Shown here: positions 41,486 to 49,806 of the stretch, in pieces
Layout of the letters: each line of letters begins with the position of its first letter
How positions within the stretch are numbered: position 1 is the first letter of the stretch
Program-made: the position numbers and the translations under genes
The notes under the pieces: model-generated
The model's database searches: none
Seen by the model: only the letters and a program-made list of their open reading frames with translations
What the model was told of the DNA's origin: nothing
Source: an uncultured Eubacteriales bacterium
Lineage (GTDB): Bacteria; Bacillota; Clostridia; Oscillospirales; Oscillospiraceae
Reading direction: 5' to 3'
Assembly: GCA_900540545.1 (NCBI GenBank)
Contig: UQGJ01000007.1
Location: 1 to 64,000 of the forward strand
Length of the DNA: 64,000 nucleotides

Positions 41486-42616
41486 TTATATGCCGCCGTG
41501 GACGAGTTCGCCACGGAAGACAACTGCTTTGATTTGCAGGTCCTGGTCCAGAAGGACCAGATTGGCCCGCTTGCCGGGGTCCAGGGAACCCACGCGGCTG
41601 TAAATGCCGATGGCCTGGGCGGGGTTGACGGCGGCGGCCTTCACCGCGTCGAAGAGGGGGACGCCCATCTCCACGGCGGTGCGCATGCAGCCCATCAAAT
41701 CGGTGACGGACCCGGCCAGGGTGCCGTCCGCCAGGGTGGCGTGGCGGCCCTGGACCTTCACGGCCTGGCCGCCCAGGGTGTAATCCCCGTCGGGCATACC
41801 GGCCGCCCGCATGGAGTCGGAAATCAGGATGACCCGGTCGGGGCCGAACATCTTGAAGGTGGCCCGGACCACGCTGGGGTGGATGTGCACGCCGTCGCAA
41901 ATCAGCTCTACCCGGCACTCGGGGGTGTCGAAGGCCGCGCCCACCACACCGGGGGCCCGGTGGGAGAAGGGCGGCATGGCGTTGTACAGGTGGGTCACCT
42001 GCCGGGCGCCCGCCTGGAAGGCCGCCAGGGCGGTCTCATAGTCGGCGGTGGTGTGGGCCAGGGAGACGGTGACCCGCTCCCCCAGCTTTTCGATGAAGTC
42101 GATGGCGCCGGGGCGCTCGGGGGCCATGGACACCAGCTTGACCAGCCCCTTGGCGGCCGCCTGGAGCTTCCCGAACAGCTCCAGATTGGGGTCCTGGAGC
42201 CACTTGCCGTTCTGAGCGCCCTTTTTGGCCTCGGAGAGGAAGGGGCCCTCCAGGTTGATGCCGGAGAGGGTTGCCCCGGTCTTATCCGCAGCCCGGTGAG
42301 CGGCGGCCACCTGGCACATCTGGACCAAATCGGCCTCGGACAGGGTCATGCCGGCGGGGCATATCTGGGTCACGCCCCGGCTCAGCTCGTAGTCCGCGAT
42401 GGTCTTGAGACCCGCCGGGTCCCCGTCGCTGAAATCCGCGCCCTTGCAGCCGTGGAAATGCACGTCGGTGAGACCGGGGATCAGGTAACAGCGGTCGCCG
42501 TCCAGCTTGCGGTCGTCCCCGCTGCCGTAGGAGATCAGGTCCTTGTCCGTGCACAGGTCCCGGCGGACAAAGGCCCCCTCGTGGATGTCAAATACCTTTG
42601 CGCCGGTTATCCGCAT
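41486..42616 (-). CDS. nagA: N-acetylglucosamine-6-phosphate deacetylase
   Basis: A 376-residue amidohydrolase converting GlcNAc-6-P to glucosamine-6-P and acetate. Metal and active-site residues can be seen: HFH at 53-55 (DVHFHG), the glutamate in INLEGPF, histidines in SLAHTTADY and VTHLYNAMPP, HIHPSV, and the catalytic aspartate in LISDSMRAAGM. It overlaps the nagB stop codon by 10 bases and is co-transcribed with it. The 179-base gap to the ATPase gene downstream has no clear terminator. Confidence 0.94.
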   Translation of the reverse strand: MRITGAKVFDIHEGAFVRRDLCTDKDLISYGSGDDRKLDGDRCYLIPGLTDVHFHGCKGADFSDGDPAGLKTIADYELSRGVTQICPAGMTLSEADLVQMCQVAAAHRAADKTGATLSGINLEGPFLSEAKKGAQNGKWLQDPNLELFGKLQAAAKGLVKLVSMAPERPGAIDFIEKLGERVTVSLAHTTADYETALAAFQAGARQVTHLYNAMPPFSHRAPGVVGAAFDTPECRVELICDGVHIHPSVVRATFKMFGPDRVILISDSMRAAGMPDGDYTLGGQAVKVQGRHATLADGTLAGSVTDLMGCMRTAVEMGVPLFDAVKAAAVNPAQAIGIYSRVGSLDPGKRANLVLLDQDLQIKAVVFRGELVHGGI

Positions 42617-43359
42617 ACTTCAACACCTGCCGCCACCAGCTTGGACAGAGCGGCCTTGTCGCCCACCACCACCAGGTCGTTGTGGAGCTGGAGGATGGAT
42701 GCGGGGACCTCCGGGGTGATGGGCCCGCAGAAGGACTTGTAGACGGCCTCGGCCTTGTCCTCGCCGCTGACCACCACCAGCACCCGGCGGGCGGACATGA
42801 TGGAGCCGATGCCCATGGTCAGGGCCTGACGGGGCACGTCGGCGGCGGAGGCGAAGAACCGGGCGTTGGCGTCGATGGTGCTCTGAGTCAGGTCCACCAC
42901 GTGGGTCTCCTTGATAAAGGAGGGCCCCGGCTCGTTGAAGCCGATGTGGCCGTTGCGGCCCAAGCCCAGGAGCTGCAGGTCGGTGCCGCCCAGGGCCTTT
43001 ATCATCATGTCGTAGCGCTCACACTCCCCGGCGGGGTCGTCGGTGAGGCCGTTGGGCACGTATGTATTCTCCCGGCGGATGTCGATGTGGTCGAAGAAAT
43101 TGGTCTGCATGAAGTAGCGGTAGCTCTGGTCGTGGTCGGGGGCCAGCCCCTTGTACTCGTCCAGGTTCACCGAGGTGACCTCCCAGAAGTTGAGGTCGCC
43201 CTTCTTGTGCCACTCGATGAGCTGCTGGTAGGTCCCGATGGGGGTGGAGCCGGTGGCCAGCCCCAGCACGCAGTCGGGTTTGCGGATGACCTCCGCGGAA
43301 ATCAAATTGGCAGCGCGGCGGCTCATGGCCTGATAGTCTGCCTCTTGATAAATTCTCAT
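42607..43359 (-). CDS. nagB: Glucosamine-6-phosphate deaminase
   Basis: A 250-residue isomerase-deaminase producing fructose-6-phosphate and ammonia. Motifs: LGLATGSTPIGTYQQLIEWH, SVNLDEYKGLAPDHDQSYRYFM with the catalytic aspartate, and LGLGRNGHIGFNEPG with the catalytic histidine. The C-terminal allosteric extension of enteric NagB is missing, as in most Gram-positive enzymes. It is the step that joins the sialic acid route to glycolysis. A 261-base gap holding a MITE separates it from nanA. Confidence 0.95.
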   Translation of the reverse strand: MRIYQEADYQAMSRRAANLISAEVIRKPDCVLGLATGSTPIGTYQQLIEWHKKGDLNFWEVTSVNLDEYKGLAPDHDQSYRYFMQTNFFDHIDIRRENTYVPNGLTDDPAGECERYDMMIKALGGTDLQLLGLGRNGHIGFNEPGPSFIKETHVVDLTQSTIDANARFFASAADVPRQALTMGIGSIMSARRVLVVVSGEDKAEAVYKSFCGPITPEVPASILQLHNDLVVVGDKAALSKLVAAGVEVCG

Positions 43360-43460
43360 GTTCGTAATGCCTCCCTTTCAGCATTTCTGTGGTCATTATA
43401 ACTGATAATCAACCAAATGCCAAGGGCTTTCTTGGTTTGTTTTTGCCGATTCTTGCTTAA

Positions 43461-43620
43461 GGAACCACTGATGAAATCCCCGCGCCCGTCTTGGTGGCGT
43501 ATTTTCCGCCTGGACGGCGGCAAAAAACCTTGGAATCCGTCAGGATTCCTGCGATTTTTTGCCTTGCCAGGCATAAAATCCGCTCACCAATCCGAACACG
43601 TCGATTTCATCAGCGGCTCC
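43461..43620. mobile_element. Foldback MITE, 160 bp, with TTAA target duplication
   Basis: The element begins GGAACCACTGATGAAATC and ends GATTTCATCAGCGGCTCC, giving 18-bp terminal inverted repeats with two mismatches. TTAA flanks both ends (43457-43460 and 43621-43624). Inward, the two halves remain complementary over about 80 bp and meet at GGAATCCGTCAGGATTCC, so the transcript folds into one long hairpin. It encodes no protein. The right-hand TTAA supplies the stop codon of nanA. Confidence 0.85.
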
Positions 43621-44535
43621 TTAACAGTATGTGGCAATGGCCTTCTGGATCATGGCGTCGGCCGCATCTACGATAGCCCCGTCGCTGCCGGACAGGCCGG
43701 GCAGGGGCTTGCGGACCCCGCCGCAGGCCACGCCGTGCTTGGCCAGGATGGCCTTCATCACCGCGTACAGGTTGCCGTGGGCTTCGCACATCTTATAGAT
43801 GATGCGGCAAATCTCGTTCTGGACGGCGGCGGCCTCGGCCACCTTGCCGGCGTAGAACAGGTCCCGGGCCTTCAAAAACAGCTCGGGCATGACGGCGTAG
43901 GTGCCGCCGATGCCGCCGGTGGCGCCCATGGCAAGGCCGGAGACGAACTGCTCGTCGGGGCCGTTCATCACCACGAAGTCCGCGCCCCCCTGGTCCTTCC
44001 ACATCTGGATGTCCTGGGTGGGCATGGAGGAGTTCTTCACGCCGATGACCCGGGGGTTCTTGCGCATCTCGTCCAGCAGGGCCGGGGTGAGGGCCACCCC
44101 CGCCAGCTGAGGGATATTGTAGATGATGAAGTCGGTGTTGGGGGCGGCGGCGGAGATGTCGTTCCAGTACTCCGCGATGCCGTAAGGGGGCAGGTGGAAG
44201 TAGATGGGCGGGATGGCGGCGATGGCGTCCACCTTCAGGGACTCCGCGTGGTGGGCCAGCTCCTGGGAGTCGAGTGTGTTGTTGCAGGCCACGTGGGCGA
44301 TGATGGTGAGCTTGCCCCCGACCTCGGCCATGACGTTCTCCAAGACCACCTTGCGCTCGGCCACGGACTGGTAGATGCACTCGCCGGAGGAGCCGCCCAC
44401 GTAGAGGCCCTTGACTCCCTTTTCCAGCAGGTGGCGGGCCAGCGCGCGGGTGCGCTCCGGGGAGATGCTGCCGCTCTCGTCGTAGCAGGCGTAGAACGCG
44501 GGGATCACGCCCTGGTATTTTTCCAGTTTGGACAT
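43621..44535 (-). CDS. nanA: N-acetylneuraminate lyase (DapA/NanA family)
   Basis: A 304-residue class I aldolase that splits sialic acid into N-acetylmannosamine and pyruvate. The Schiff-base lysine is K167 (RVIGVKNSS), the catalytic tyrosine is Y139 (IIYNIP), and the substrate loop YVGGSSGECIYQSVAERK follows the NanA pattern (GGSTGE) rather than that of dihydrodipicolinate synthase (GTTGE). Context with nanE, nanK, nagA and nagB fixes the role. The MITE lies directly against its stop codon. Confidence 0.92.
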   Translation of the reverse strand: MSKLEKYQGVIPAFYACYDESGSISPERTRALARHLLEKGVKGLYVGGSSGECIYQSVAERKVVLENVMAEVGGKLTIIAHVACNNTLDSQELAHHAESLKVDAIAAIPPIYFHLPPYGIAEYWNDISAAAPNTDFIIYNIPQLAGVALTPALLDEMRKNPRVIGVKNSSMPTQDIQMWKDQGGADFVVMNGPDEQFVSGLAMGATGGIGGTYAVMPELFLKARDLFYAGKVAEAAAVQNEICRIIYKMCEAHGNLYAVMKAILAKHGVACGGVRKPLPGLSGSDGAIVDAADAMIQKAIATYC

Positions 44536-44554
44536 TTGAATCGTCTCCTATGAC

Positions 44555-44584
44555 GGAAGGACTGTTTCGCAAAACAGTCCTTCC
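44555..44584 (-). other. Intercistronic hairpin between permease and nanA
   Basis: A 13-bp perfect stem GGAAGGACTGTTT/AAACAGTCCTTCC (arms 44555-44567 and 44572-44584) fills the gap between the second permease and nanA. It has no T tract and may tune message levels. Confidence 0.6.
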
Positions 44585-44593
44585 AAATGTAAA

Positions 44594-45478
44594 TTAGCCT
44601 TTGACGGCGCCCATTGTGATGCCCTGGGTGAAGTATTTTTGGAAAATCAGGAATACCACGATAATGGGGATGGCGGCCAGGGTGGCGCCCGCCATGAGCA
44701 GGCCGGTGTCCACCGTAGTCTCGGCCTGGAGGGTGGCGATACCCAGGGAGATGGTGAAGTTGCTGCCGCTGACCAGCATGATGAGCTGCATGAAATAGTC
44801 GTTCCAGGAGTTGATGAAGGTGAAGATGGCCAAGGCACCGATGCCCGGCTTGATCATGGGCACCACGATGGTGGTGAAGGTACGCAGCTCGTTGGAGCCG
44901 TCCACCCGGGCCGCTTCCAAAATCTCGCCGGGGATGCTCTCGGAGAACTGTTTCATCAGGAACACGCCGAAGGGCCAGCCCACGGTGGGCAGGATCACCG
45001 CCCACAGGGAGTCGTACAGGTTCAGGATGTCCATCTCCCGCAGCAGGGGGATGAGGATGACCTGCTTGGGCAGGGCCATGGCGCAGACGATGAGACCGAA
45101 GAGGATGGCCCGGCCGCGGAAGCGCTTTTTGGCCAGGGCGTAGCCCGCCATGGCGGCGGTGATGCAGGTGAGGACCATGGCCGCCACGGCCATGAACACC
45201 GTGTTGACCAGCCACCGGAAGGCGGCGGGCAGGGTAGGCCCGACGATGCCGAAAATCTCAAACAGGGGCGCCGTGCGCTTTTTGAAGAGGTTGTGGAAGT
45301 TGGTGGTCACCCACTCCGTGGGGAAGAGGACCGGCTTCTGGGCGTAGATGTCGGCGGCGGGCTTGAAGGCGCCGGTGACGATCCAGTACAGGGGGAAGAG
45401 GAACAAAAATGCCAGGAGGATCAGGATCGCAACGGATGCGATCTTATAGGCTTTGCTTCGTCCGGAATTGGTTTTCAT
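44594..45478 (-). CDS. Sialic acid ABC transporter permease, MalG-like
   Basis: A 294-residue CUT1 permease with six helices. The EAA loop that docks on the ATPase is EAARVDGSNELRTFTTIVVPMIKPG near residues 190-215. The N-terminus is basic, followed by a helix and a large extracellular loop with WVTTNFHNLFKK. It forms the channel with the MalF-like partner 12 bases upstream. Assignment to sialic acid rests on its position between the binding protein and nanA. Confidence 0.87.
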   Translation of the reverse strand: MKTNSGRSKAYKIASVAILILLAFLFLFPLYWIVTGAFKPAADIYAQKPVLFPTEWVTTNFHNLFKKRTAPLFEIFGIVGPTLPAAFRWLVNTVFMAVAAMVLTCITAAMAGYALAKKRFRGRAILFGLIVCAMALPKQVILIPLLREMDILNLYDSLWAVILPTVGWPFGVFLMKQFSESIPGEILEAARVDGSNELRTFTTIVVPMIKPGIGALAIFTFINSWNDYFMQLIMLVSGSNFTISLGIATLQAETTVDTGLLMAGATLAAIPIIVVFLIFQKYFTQGITMGAVKG

Positions 45479-45490
45479 CTCTTCACCCCC

Positions 45491-46411
45491 TCACTTTTCT
45501 TTCGCCAGCTTGAACTGCACCGCGGACAGGATGGCAATGAAGATAGCCAGCATCACGCCCATGGCGTTGGCGTAGCCGAAGTGGCCGCTCTGTTCGGTGA
45601 GTTTGAAGGCGGTGTAGTAGATGTAGTACATCACCGTATTGGTCCCCGACCCGCCCTGGGTCAGCAGTTGGATGAGGGCGAAGCACTGGAAGGAGTTGAT
45701 GGTGGTGATGACCAGGATGTACAGGGTGGTGGGCATCATCTGGGGCCACTTGATTTTCCAGAACACCTGGAAGTCGGTGGCGCCGTCCACCTGGGCCGCC
45801 TCGATGAGGGTCTGGTCCACGTTGCCCAGGGCGGAGACGTACAGGACGATGGGCTGGCCCACGGAGGTGGTGAACAGAATGAGGATGATGCACCACAGCG
45901 CCCAGCGGGAGTCCCCCAGGAAGTTGATGTTCTTGTCGATGATCCCCGCGCCCTTGAGGACGGCGTTGAAGATGCCGGTGTAGTTGTCGAACATCCACTT
46001 CCACACCACCGTGACGGCCACCGAGCCGGTGACCACGGGGAGGTAGAAGATGCAGCGGAAGGCGGACAGCACCGGGCCCTTGAGCTTGTAGATGGCCGAG
46101 GACACCCACAGGGAGAAGGCGCACACCGTGGGCACGCTGACGATCACGATGAGGAAGGTGTTCCACAGCGCCTCCCGGAAGGTCTTGTCGTTCCAGAGCC
46201 GGATGAAGTTGTTCAGGCCCACGAAATGCACGGCGCTCTCCTGCATGTTGGCGTCGGTGAGGCTGTATAAGATGCAGATGAACATGGGGATGATGACAAA
46301 GCCCACGAAGAAAATGAGGCTGGGCAGCATGAACAGGTAGCCGTTGACGTTCTCGCGGCGCTGTAAGGCCCGGCTCATGGCGGGCTGGGACTGTTTCGCC
46401 AAAGCAAGCAC
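45491..46411 (-). CDS. Sialic acid ABC transporter permease, MalF-like
   Basis: A 306-residue CUT1 permease with six helices after a short basic N-terminus (YLFMLPSLIFFVGFVIIPMFI opens helix 1). The EAA loop is IEAAQVDGATDFQVFWKIKWPQMMPT. It pairs with the MalG-like gene downstream and follows the binding protein by 100 bases that hold a palindromic repeat. Such a hairpin after the binding-protein gene is common and gives more binding protein than permease. Confidence 0.87.
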   Translation of the reverse strand: MLALAKQSQPAMSRALQRRENVNGYLFMLPSLIFFVGFVIIPMFICILYSLTDANMQESAVHFVGLNNFIRLWNDKTFREALWNTFLIVIVSVPTVCAFSLWVSSAIYKLKGPVLSAFRCIFYLPVVTGSVAVTVVWKWMFDNYTGIFNAVLKGAGIIDKNINFLGDSRWALWCIILILFTTSVGQPIVLYVSALGNVDQTLIEAAQVDGATDFQVFWKIKWPQMMPTTLYILVITTINSFQCFALIQLLTQGGSGTNTVMYYIYYTAFKLTEQSGHFGYANAMGVMLAIFIAILSAVQFKLAKEK

Positions 46412-46424
46412 CCCTCTCTAATCT

Positions 46425-46485
46425 TGGATATGGGGGCGCCCCTCCCCCGCGCCTTTGCGGGGAAGGGGCGCGCGATCCCCCTGGA
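46425..46485. repeat. GC-rich palindrome between binding protein and permease genes
   Basis: GGGCGCCCCTCCCCCGC pairs with GCGGGGAAGGGGCGC across a short CCTTT loop at about 46433-46472. It resembles the module A hairpin in the other intergenic repeats, but with a changed stem. Confidence 0.55.
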
Positions 46486-46511
46486 AGCTCTGCGCTCCGC
46501 GGGGTGTTCTG

Positions 46512-47873
46512 TTACTGAGCGGCCGCGTTGGCCTCGGCGGCATATTCGGCCACGGTGGCGGCCACGTCGGCACCCTCGCCCACCTTCTGGAGCATGTTCC
46601 ACCAGGAGGTGCGGGCCTGGGCCCAGCCCTTGGTGACCTGATAGTAGTCGCCCAGCTGGGGCATCAGGACCTGGTACTGGTCCATGATGGGCTCGTCGGC
46701 CCACATGGTGGTCAGGTCCACGCCGCCGGCGGCGGAACGGACGGGGAAGTAGTTGGCGGTCTTGACCGCGTCCACAGTGTGCTCGGAGTTGGCCATATAG
46801 TTGATGAACTGCTTGGCGGCCTCAATCTTGGCGGCGTCGCCGTTATCGAAGATACCGAAGCCCCAGATGCCGCCCTGCAACTTGGAGGTGCCGGTCTCGG
46901 AGGGGAAGCTCATGAAAGCGATGTCGTCGCCGGTGACGGTCTTTTCAGCGCCGGTGTCGGCGGAGTTGGGATTGAGCTGCTGGGCGATGTTCCAGCAGAA
47001 GGCCATCTTCAGCACGCCCTGATAGAACTTGGTAATCTCGTCGCCGCCGGCCAGGGAGGCGTCGAAGGCGATGCCGTCCATGCTCTTGAGCTGCTCCAGG
47101 GCCTTCACGTTCAGGGGGTCGTCCCAGGTGTAGGTGGTGTGGGCCGCATCGGTGAAGGTGCCGCCGTAAAGGTTATTGACCAGGGCGCGGGTGCCCTGGT
47201 CACCGCCCTGCCCGGCGCAGTATACGGCGCCGACGGTCTCACCGTAGTGGTCATACAGGGCCTCGACGGCCTTGATGAAGTTCTCGGTGGTCCAGGTGTG
47301 GGTCTCCAGGTCTAAGTACTGGTCGGCGCCGGCCTCCTTGAAGGCGTTGAGGTTGACGGCCATGCAGTGGGCGGTCATGACCAGGGGGTACTCGTACACG
47401 GAGCCGTCGGCGGCGGTGCAGGCGTCCAGCACGGAGGCCTGGATCTCAGCCTTGTCGGTGTCGGAGAGCATATCCCGCAGGTCCACCATGTAGCCGTTGG
47501 CGCCCCAGTTGGCCACCAAGCGCTCGGGGCCCTCCATGACCAGGTCGGGGGCGCTCTTGGCGGCGATGGCGGAGTTCACCTTGTCGTCGCCGTCGGCGTA
47601 GGCCAGGTACTCCACCTTGACGGAGATGCCGGTGTCGGCCTTGAAGGCGTCGGTGAGGGCCTTGACGGCGTCCTCCTTGCCCCAGTTGCCGATGGGATAG
47701 GTCCACAGGGTGATCTCGCCGGCGGCCGCGGCCCCGCCGTTGTCGGCGGGCTGAGTCTCGACAGGCTTGGTGTCCACGGGGGGCTTGGTCTCTGCGGTGC
47801 CGCTGGAGCAGGCGGCGAGGGACAGTGCCATGGCGGCGCTCAGGCCGAGTGCAAGAACTCTTTTCAGCTTCAT
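46512..47873 (-). CDS. Sialic acid ABC transporter substrate-binding lipoprotein
   Basis: A 453-residue CUT1 binding protein with lipobox LSLAAC (C22). The mature part begins ITLWTYPIGNWGKEDAVKALTDAFKADTGISVKVEYLAY and contains SAIAAKSAPDLVMEGPERLV and GGIWGFGIFDNGDAAKIEAAKQFI, typical of family 1 solute-binding proteins. It is placed in the nan operon with the two permeases and nanA, so sialic acid is the most likely ligand. GAGGAGG lies nine bases before ATG 47873; the longer in-frame reading covers the promoter and is rejected. A strong promoter lies at 47935-47963. Confidence 0.87.
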   Translation of the reverse strand: MKLKRVLALGLSAAMALSLAACSSGTAETKPPVDTKPVETQPADNGGAAAAGEITLWTYPIGNWGKEDAVKALTDAFKADTGISVKVEYLAYADGDDKVNSAIAAKSAPDLVMEGPERLVANWGANGYMVDLRDMLSDTDKAEIQASVLDACTAADGSVYEYPLVMTAHCMAVNLNAFKEAGADQYLDLETHTWTTENFIKAVEALYDHYGETVGAVYCAGQGGDQGTRALVNNLYGGTFTDAAHTTYTWDDPLNVKALEQLKSMDGIAFDASLAGGDEITKFYQGVLKMAFCWNIAQQLNPNSADTGAEKTVTGDDIAFMSFPSETGTSKLQGGIWGFGIFDNGDAAKIEAAKQFINYMANSEHTVDAVKTANYFPVRSAAGGVDLTTMWADEPIMDQYQVLMPQLGDYYQVTKGWAQARTSWWNMLQKVGEGADVAATVAEYAAEANAAAQ

Positions 47874-47934
47874 TTGACAGTTCCTCCTCATATTGAATAA
47901 ATTTTGACTTTGTGCTCTTTTGTTCTCTGGTGAA

Positions 47935-47963
47935 ATTGTATAATCATCCCTCCCCATTGTCAA
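47935..47963 (-). promoter_or_regulatory. Sigma-A promoter of the nan transporter operon
   Basis: On the minus strand TTGACA (47963-47958) and TACAAT (47940-47935) are separated by 17 bases. Upstream, at about 47971-48020, is an A/T-rich stretch with GGAAATATTTTTTT and GAAAAAATTTC that resembles the nanE operator region. Confidence 0.75.
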
Positions 47964-48038
47964 TAGAATTCTGGAAATATTTTTTTATTTTGTGCAAAAC
48001 GAAAAAATTTCTTTCAAAAAACTGTCCAACTCGACTAC

Positions 48039-48908
48039 TCAGAAGAGCTTATTGAGGACCGAGGCCGAGGTTTTCTCGTTGCAGACGCTGCACCGCTCGA
48101 AGTTCCGGCGGTAGTATTCCGTGTACAGCAGGTCCACCAGGAAGGACTGGGCGATGTCGGCGCTGGCCGAGCCGCCCTGGAGGGGGCTCTCCCTGGCCCC
48201 GCACAGCAGGGTCAGGTCGGTGAACTCGGTGAGGGGCGACTTCTGGAACCGGGTGATGGCGATGACCTTGGCCCCCGCCTGGTGGGCCAGCTGGGCCACG
48301 GCGTTGGTGTCCTTGGTGGATCCGGAGTAGGAGAAGACCACCGCCACGTCCTGGGGCTCCAAAGTGGAGGCCACCATGGCCTGCATGTGGGCGTCGTTGA
48401 CGCACTCCACCCTTGGCTCGATGCGCAGGAACTTGTTGGCCGCCTTCATGGCGGAGGTCAGGCTGGCCCCCACGCCGAAGAAGGTGATGCGCCGGGCGGC
48501 CACCATCAGGTCCACCGCCCGGTCCAGCTCCTCCACGTCCAGGAGGGCGGCGGTCTCGGTGAGGGCCTTCTGGTTGACCTGGAGCACCTTCTGCACCAGG
48601 GTGCTCAGGTCGTCCTCCGGGGTGATGTTCCCCGACAGGACGGCCGACTCCCCCTCCTCCACCTGCATGGACAGGGACAGCTGCATCTTGAATTCCTGGT
48701 AGCCCCCCAGGCCCACGGTTCGGCAGAAGCGGAAGATGCTGGTCTCCCCCGCCCCGCAGGCGTCGGACAGCTCGGTGATGGACATGAAGAGGACGTCCCT
48801 GGCGTGCTCCAGCACGTAGTCGGCCACCTTCTTCTCCGTCCGGGTCAGTTGATTATAGCAGGAGCGTATCTTGGCGAGGAAATCGCCGGAATCCGTTCCG
48901 ATGGTCAT
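48039..48908 (-). CDS. RpiR-family transcriptional regulator
   Basis: A 289-residue regulator. The N-terminal RpiR helix-turn-helix covers about residues 10-85 (LTRTEKKVADYVLEH, MSITELSDACGAGETSIFRFCRTVGLGGYQEFK). The C-terminal SIS sugar-phosphate isomerase fold covers about 120-260 (RRITFFGVGASLTSAMKAANKF and VVFSYSGSTKDTNAVAQLAHQAGAKVIAIT). It sits between nanK and the transporter genes, the usual place for NanR-type RpiR regulators, and probably senses a sialic acid breakdown product such as ManNAc-6-P or GlcNAc-6-P. Confidence 0.88.
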   Translation of the reverse strand: MTIGTDSGDFLAKIRSCYNQLTRTEKKVADYVLEHARDVLFMSITELSDACGAGETSIFRFCRTVGLGGYQEFKMQLSLSMQVEEGESAVLSGNITPEDDLSTLVQKVLQVNQKALTETAALLDVEELDRAVDLMVAARRITFFGVGASLTSAMKAANKFLRIEPRVECVNDAHMQAMVASTLEPQDVAVVFSYSGSTKDTNAVAQLAHQAGAKVIAITRFQKSPLTEFTDLTLLCGARESPLQGGSASADIAQSFLVDLLYTEYYRRNFERCSVCNEKTSASVLNKLF

Positions 48909-48924
48909 GGTCCTCTCCCCTATC

Positions 48925-49806
48925 TTACAAGTGCTCGGCCAGGCTGTGGGCGCCGAAAAGCCCGGCCATATTGCCCAACTCGGCCCCCAGGAGCTTCACG
49001 CCCCGGAAGCCGGGTATCATCCGCCGCTGGGTCCGCTCCACGGCCCCCTGGATGGCATAGGGCTGCTCCATCACGCCGCCCCCCAGCACGATGCAGGGGA
49101 CGTTGAAGGCGTGGATCAGGGTGCACAGTCCGGCGGCCACCTCGTCCAGCCAGCCGTCCACCACATCCCGGACCTCCGGCTCCTCCAGCCGCGCGAAGAT
49201 GGCCCGGCCGCTGTCCAGGGCCGGGTCCAGGGCCCTCCCCCGCTCCACCAGGGCCGTGGCCGAGGCCCAGCGCTCATAGCAGCGGTCGAAGGGGTCCGCT
49301 CCCCCCGCCTCGGGGTGGGTGACGAGGCCCCCCAGCATGACCCCGGCGGAGGCGCCGGAGCCGTAGTACAGGCGCCCGTCCAGCACGATGCCGCCGCCGA
49401 TGCCGGTGCCGTAGGTGAGACAGATATAGTCCCGCTCCCCCCGGGCCGCGCCCCGGGCGCCCTCCCCCAGGGCGGCGGCGTACACGTCGTTCACCACCGC
49501 CGCGGGGCAGTCGAAGCGGGTCTCGAAAAACCCCTTCACGTCCATCCCGGTGTAGCCGGGGACGTTGTCGTTGGCATAGCGGATGGAGCCGGTGGCCGGG
49601 TCCACTTGGCCCGCCGTGCTCACCCCCAGGGCGTCGAAGGGGGCGAAGGACGCCAGCAGGGCCACCGCCCGCTCCAGCAGGTGGGCGCCCCCCCGTTTGG
49701 CCTCGGAGGGGGCCTCCCGCTGTTCGGTGGGGGCTCCGTCTACGAACAGGCAGGCCTTCAGATTGGTGCCGCCGATGTCGATGGCGGCGATCCGCCGGGG
49801 GCTCAC
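48925..49806 (-). CDS. nanK: N-acetylmannosamine kinase, ROK family
   Basis: A 293-residue sugar kinase. The phosphate motif AAIDIGGTNLKACLF opens the protein. The catalytic region reads VVNDVYAAALGEG, with the catalytic aspartate of the ROK NDV/NDA pattern, then LTYGTGIGGGIVLDGRLYYG. The CxCGxxGC zinc motif of many ROK proteins is missing; the stretch reads VTHPEAGGADPFDRCYERWAS instead. It overlaps nanE by four bases (ATGA), which supports ManNAc as the substrate. Confidence 0.85.
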   Translation of the reverse strand: MSPRRIAAIDIGGTNLKACLFVDGAPTEQREAPSEAKRGGAHLLERAVALLASFAPFDALGVSTAGQVDPATGSIRYANDNVPGYTGMDVKGFFETRFDCPAAVVNDVYAAALGEGARGAARGERDYICLTYGTGIGGGIVLDGRLYYGSGASAGVMLGGLVTHPEAGGADPFDRCYERWASATALVERGRALDPALDSGRAIFARLEEPEVRDVVDGWLDEVAAGLCTLIHAFNVPCIVLGGGVMEQPYAIQGAVERTQRRMIPGFRGVKLLGAELGNMAGLFGAHSLAEHL

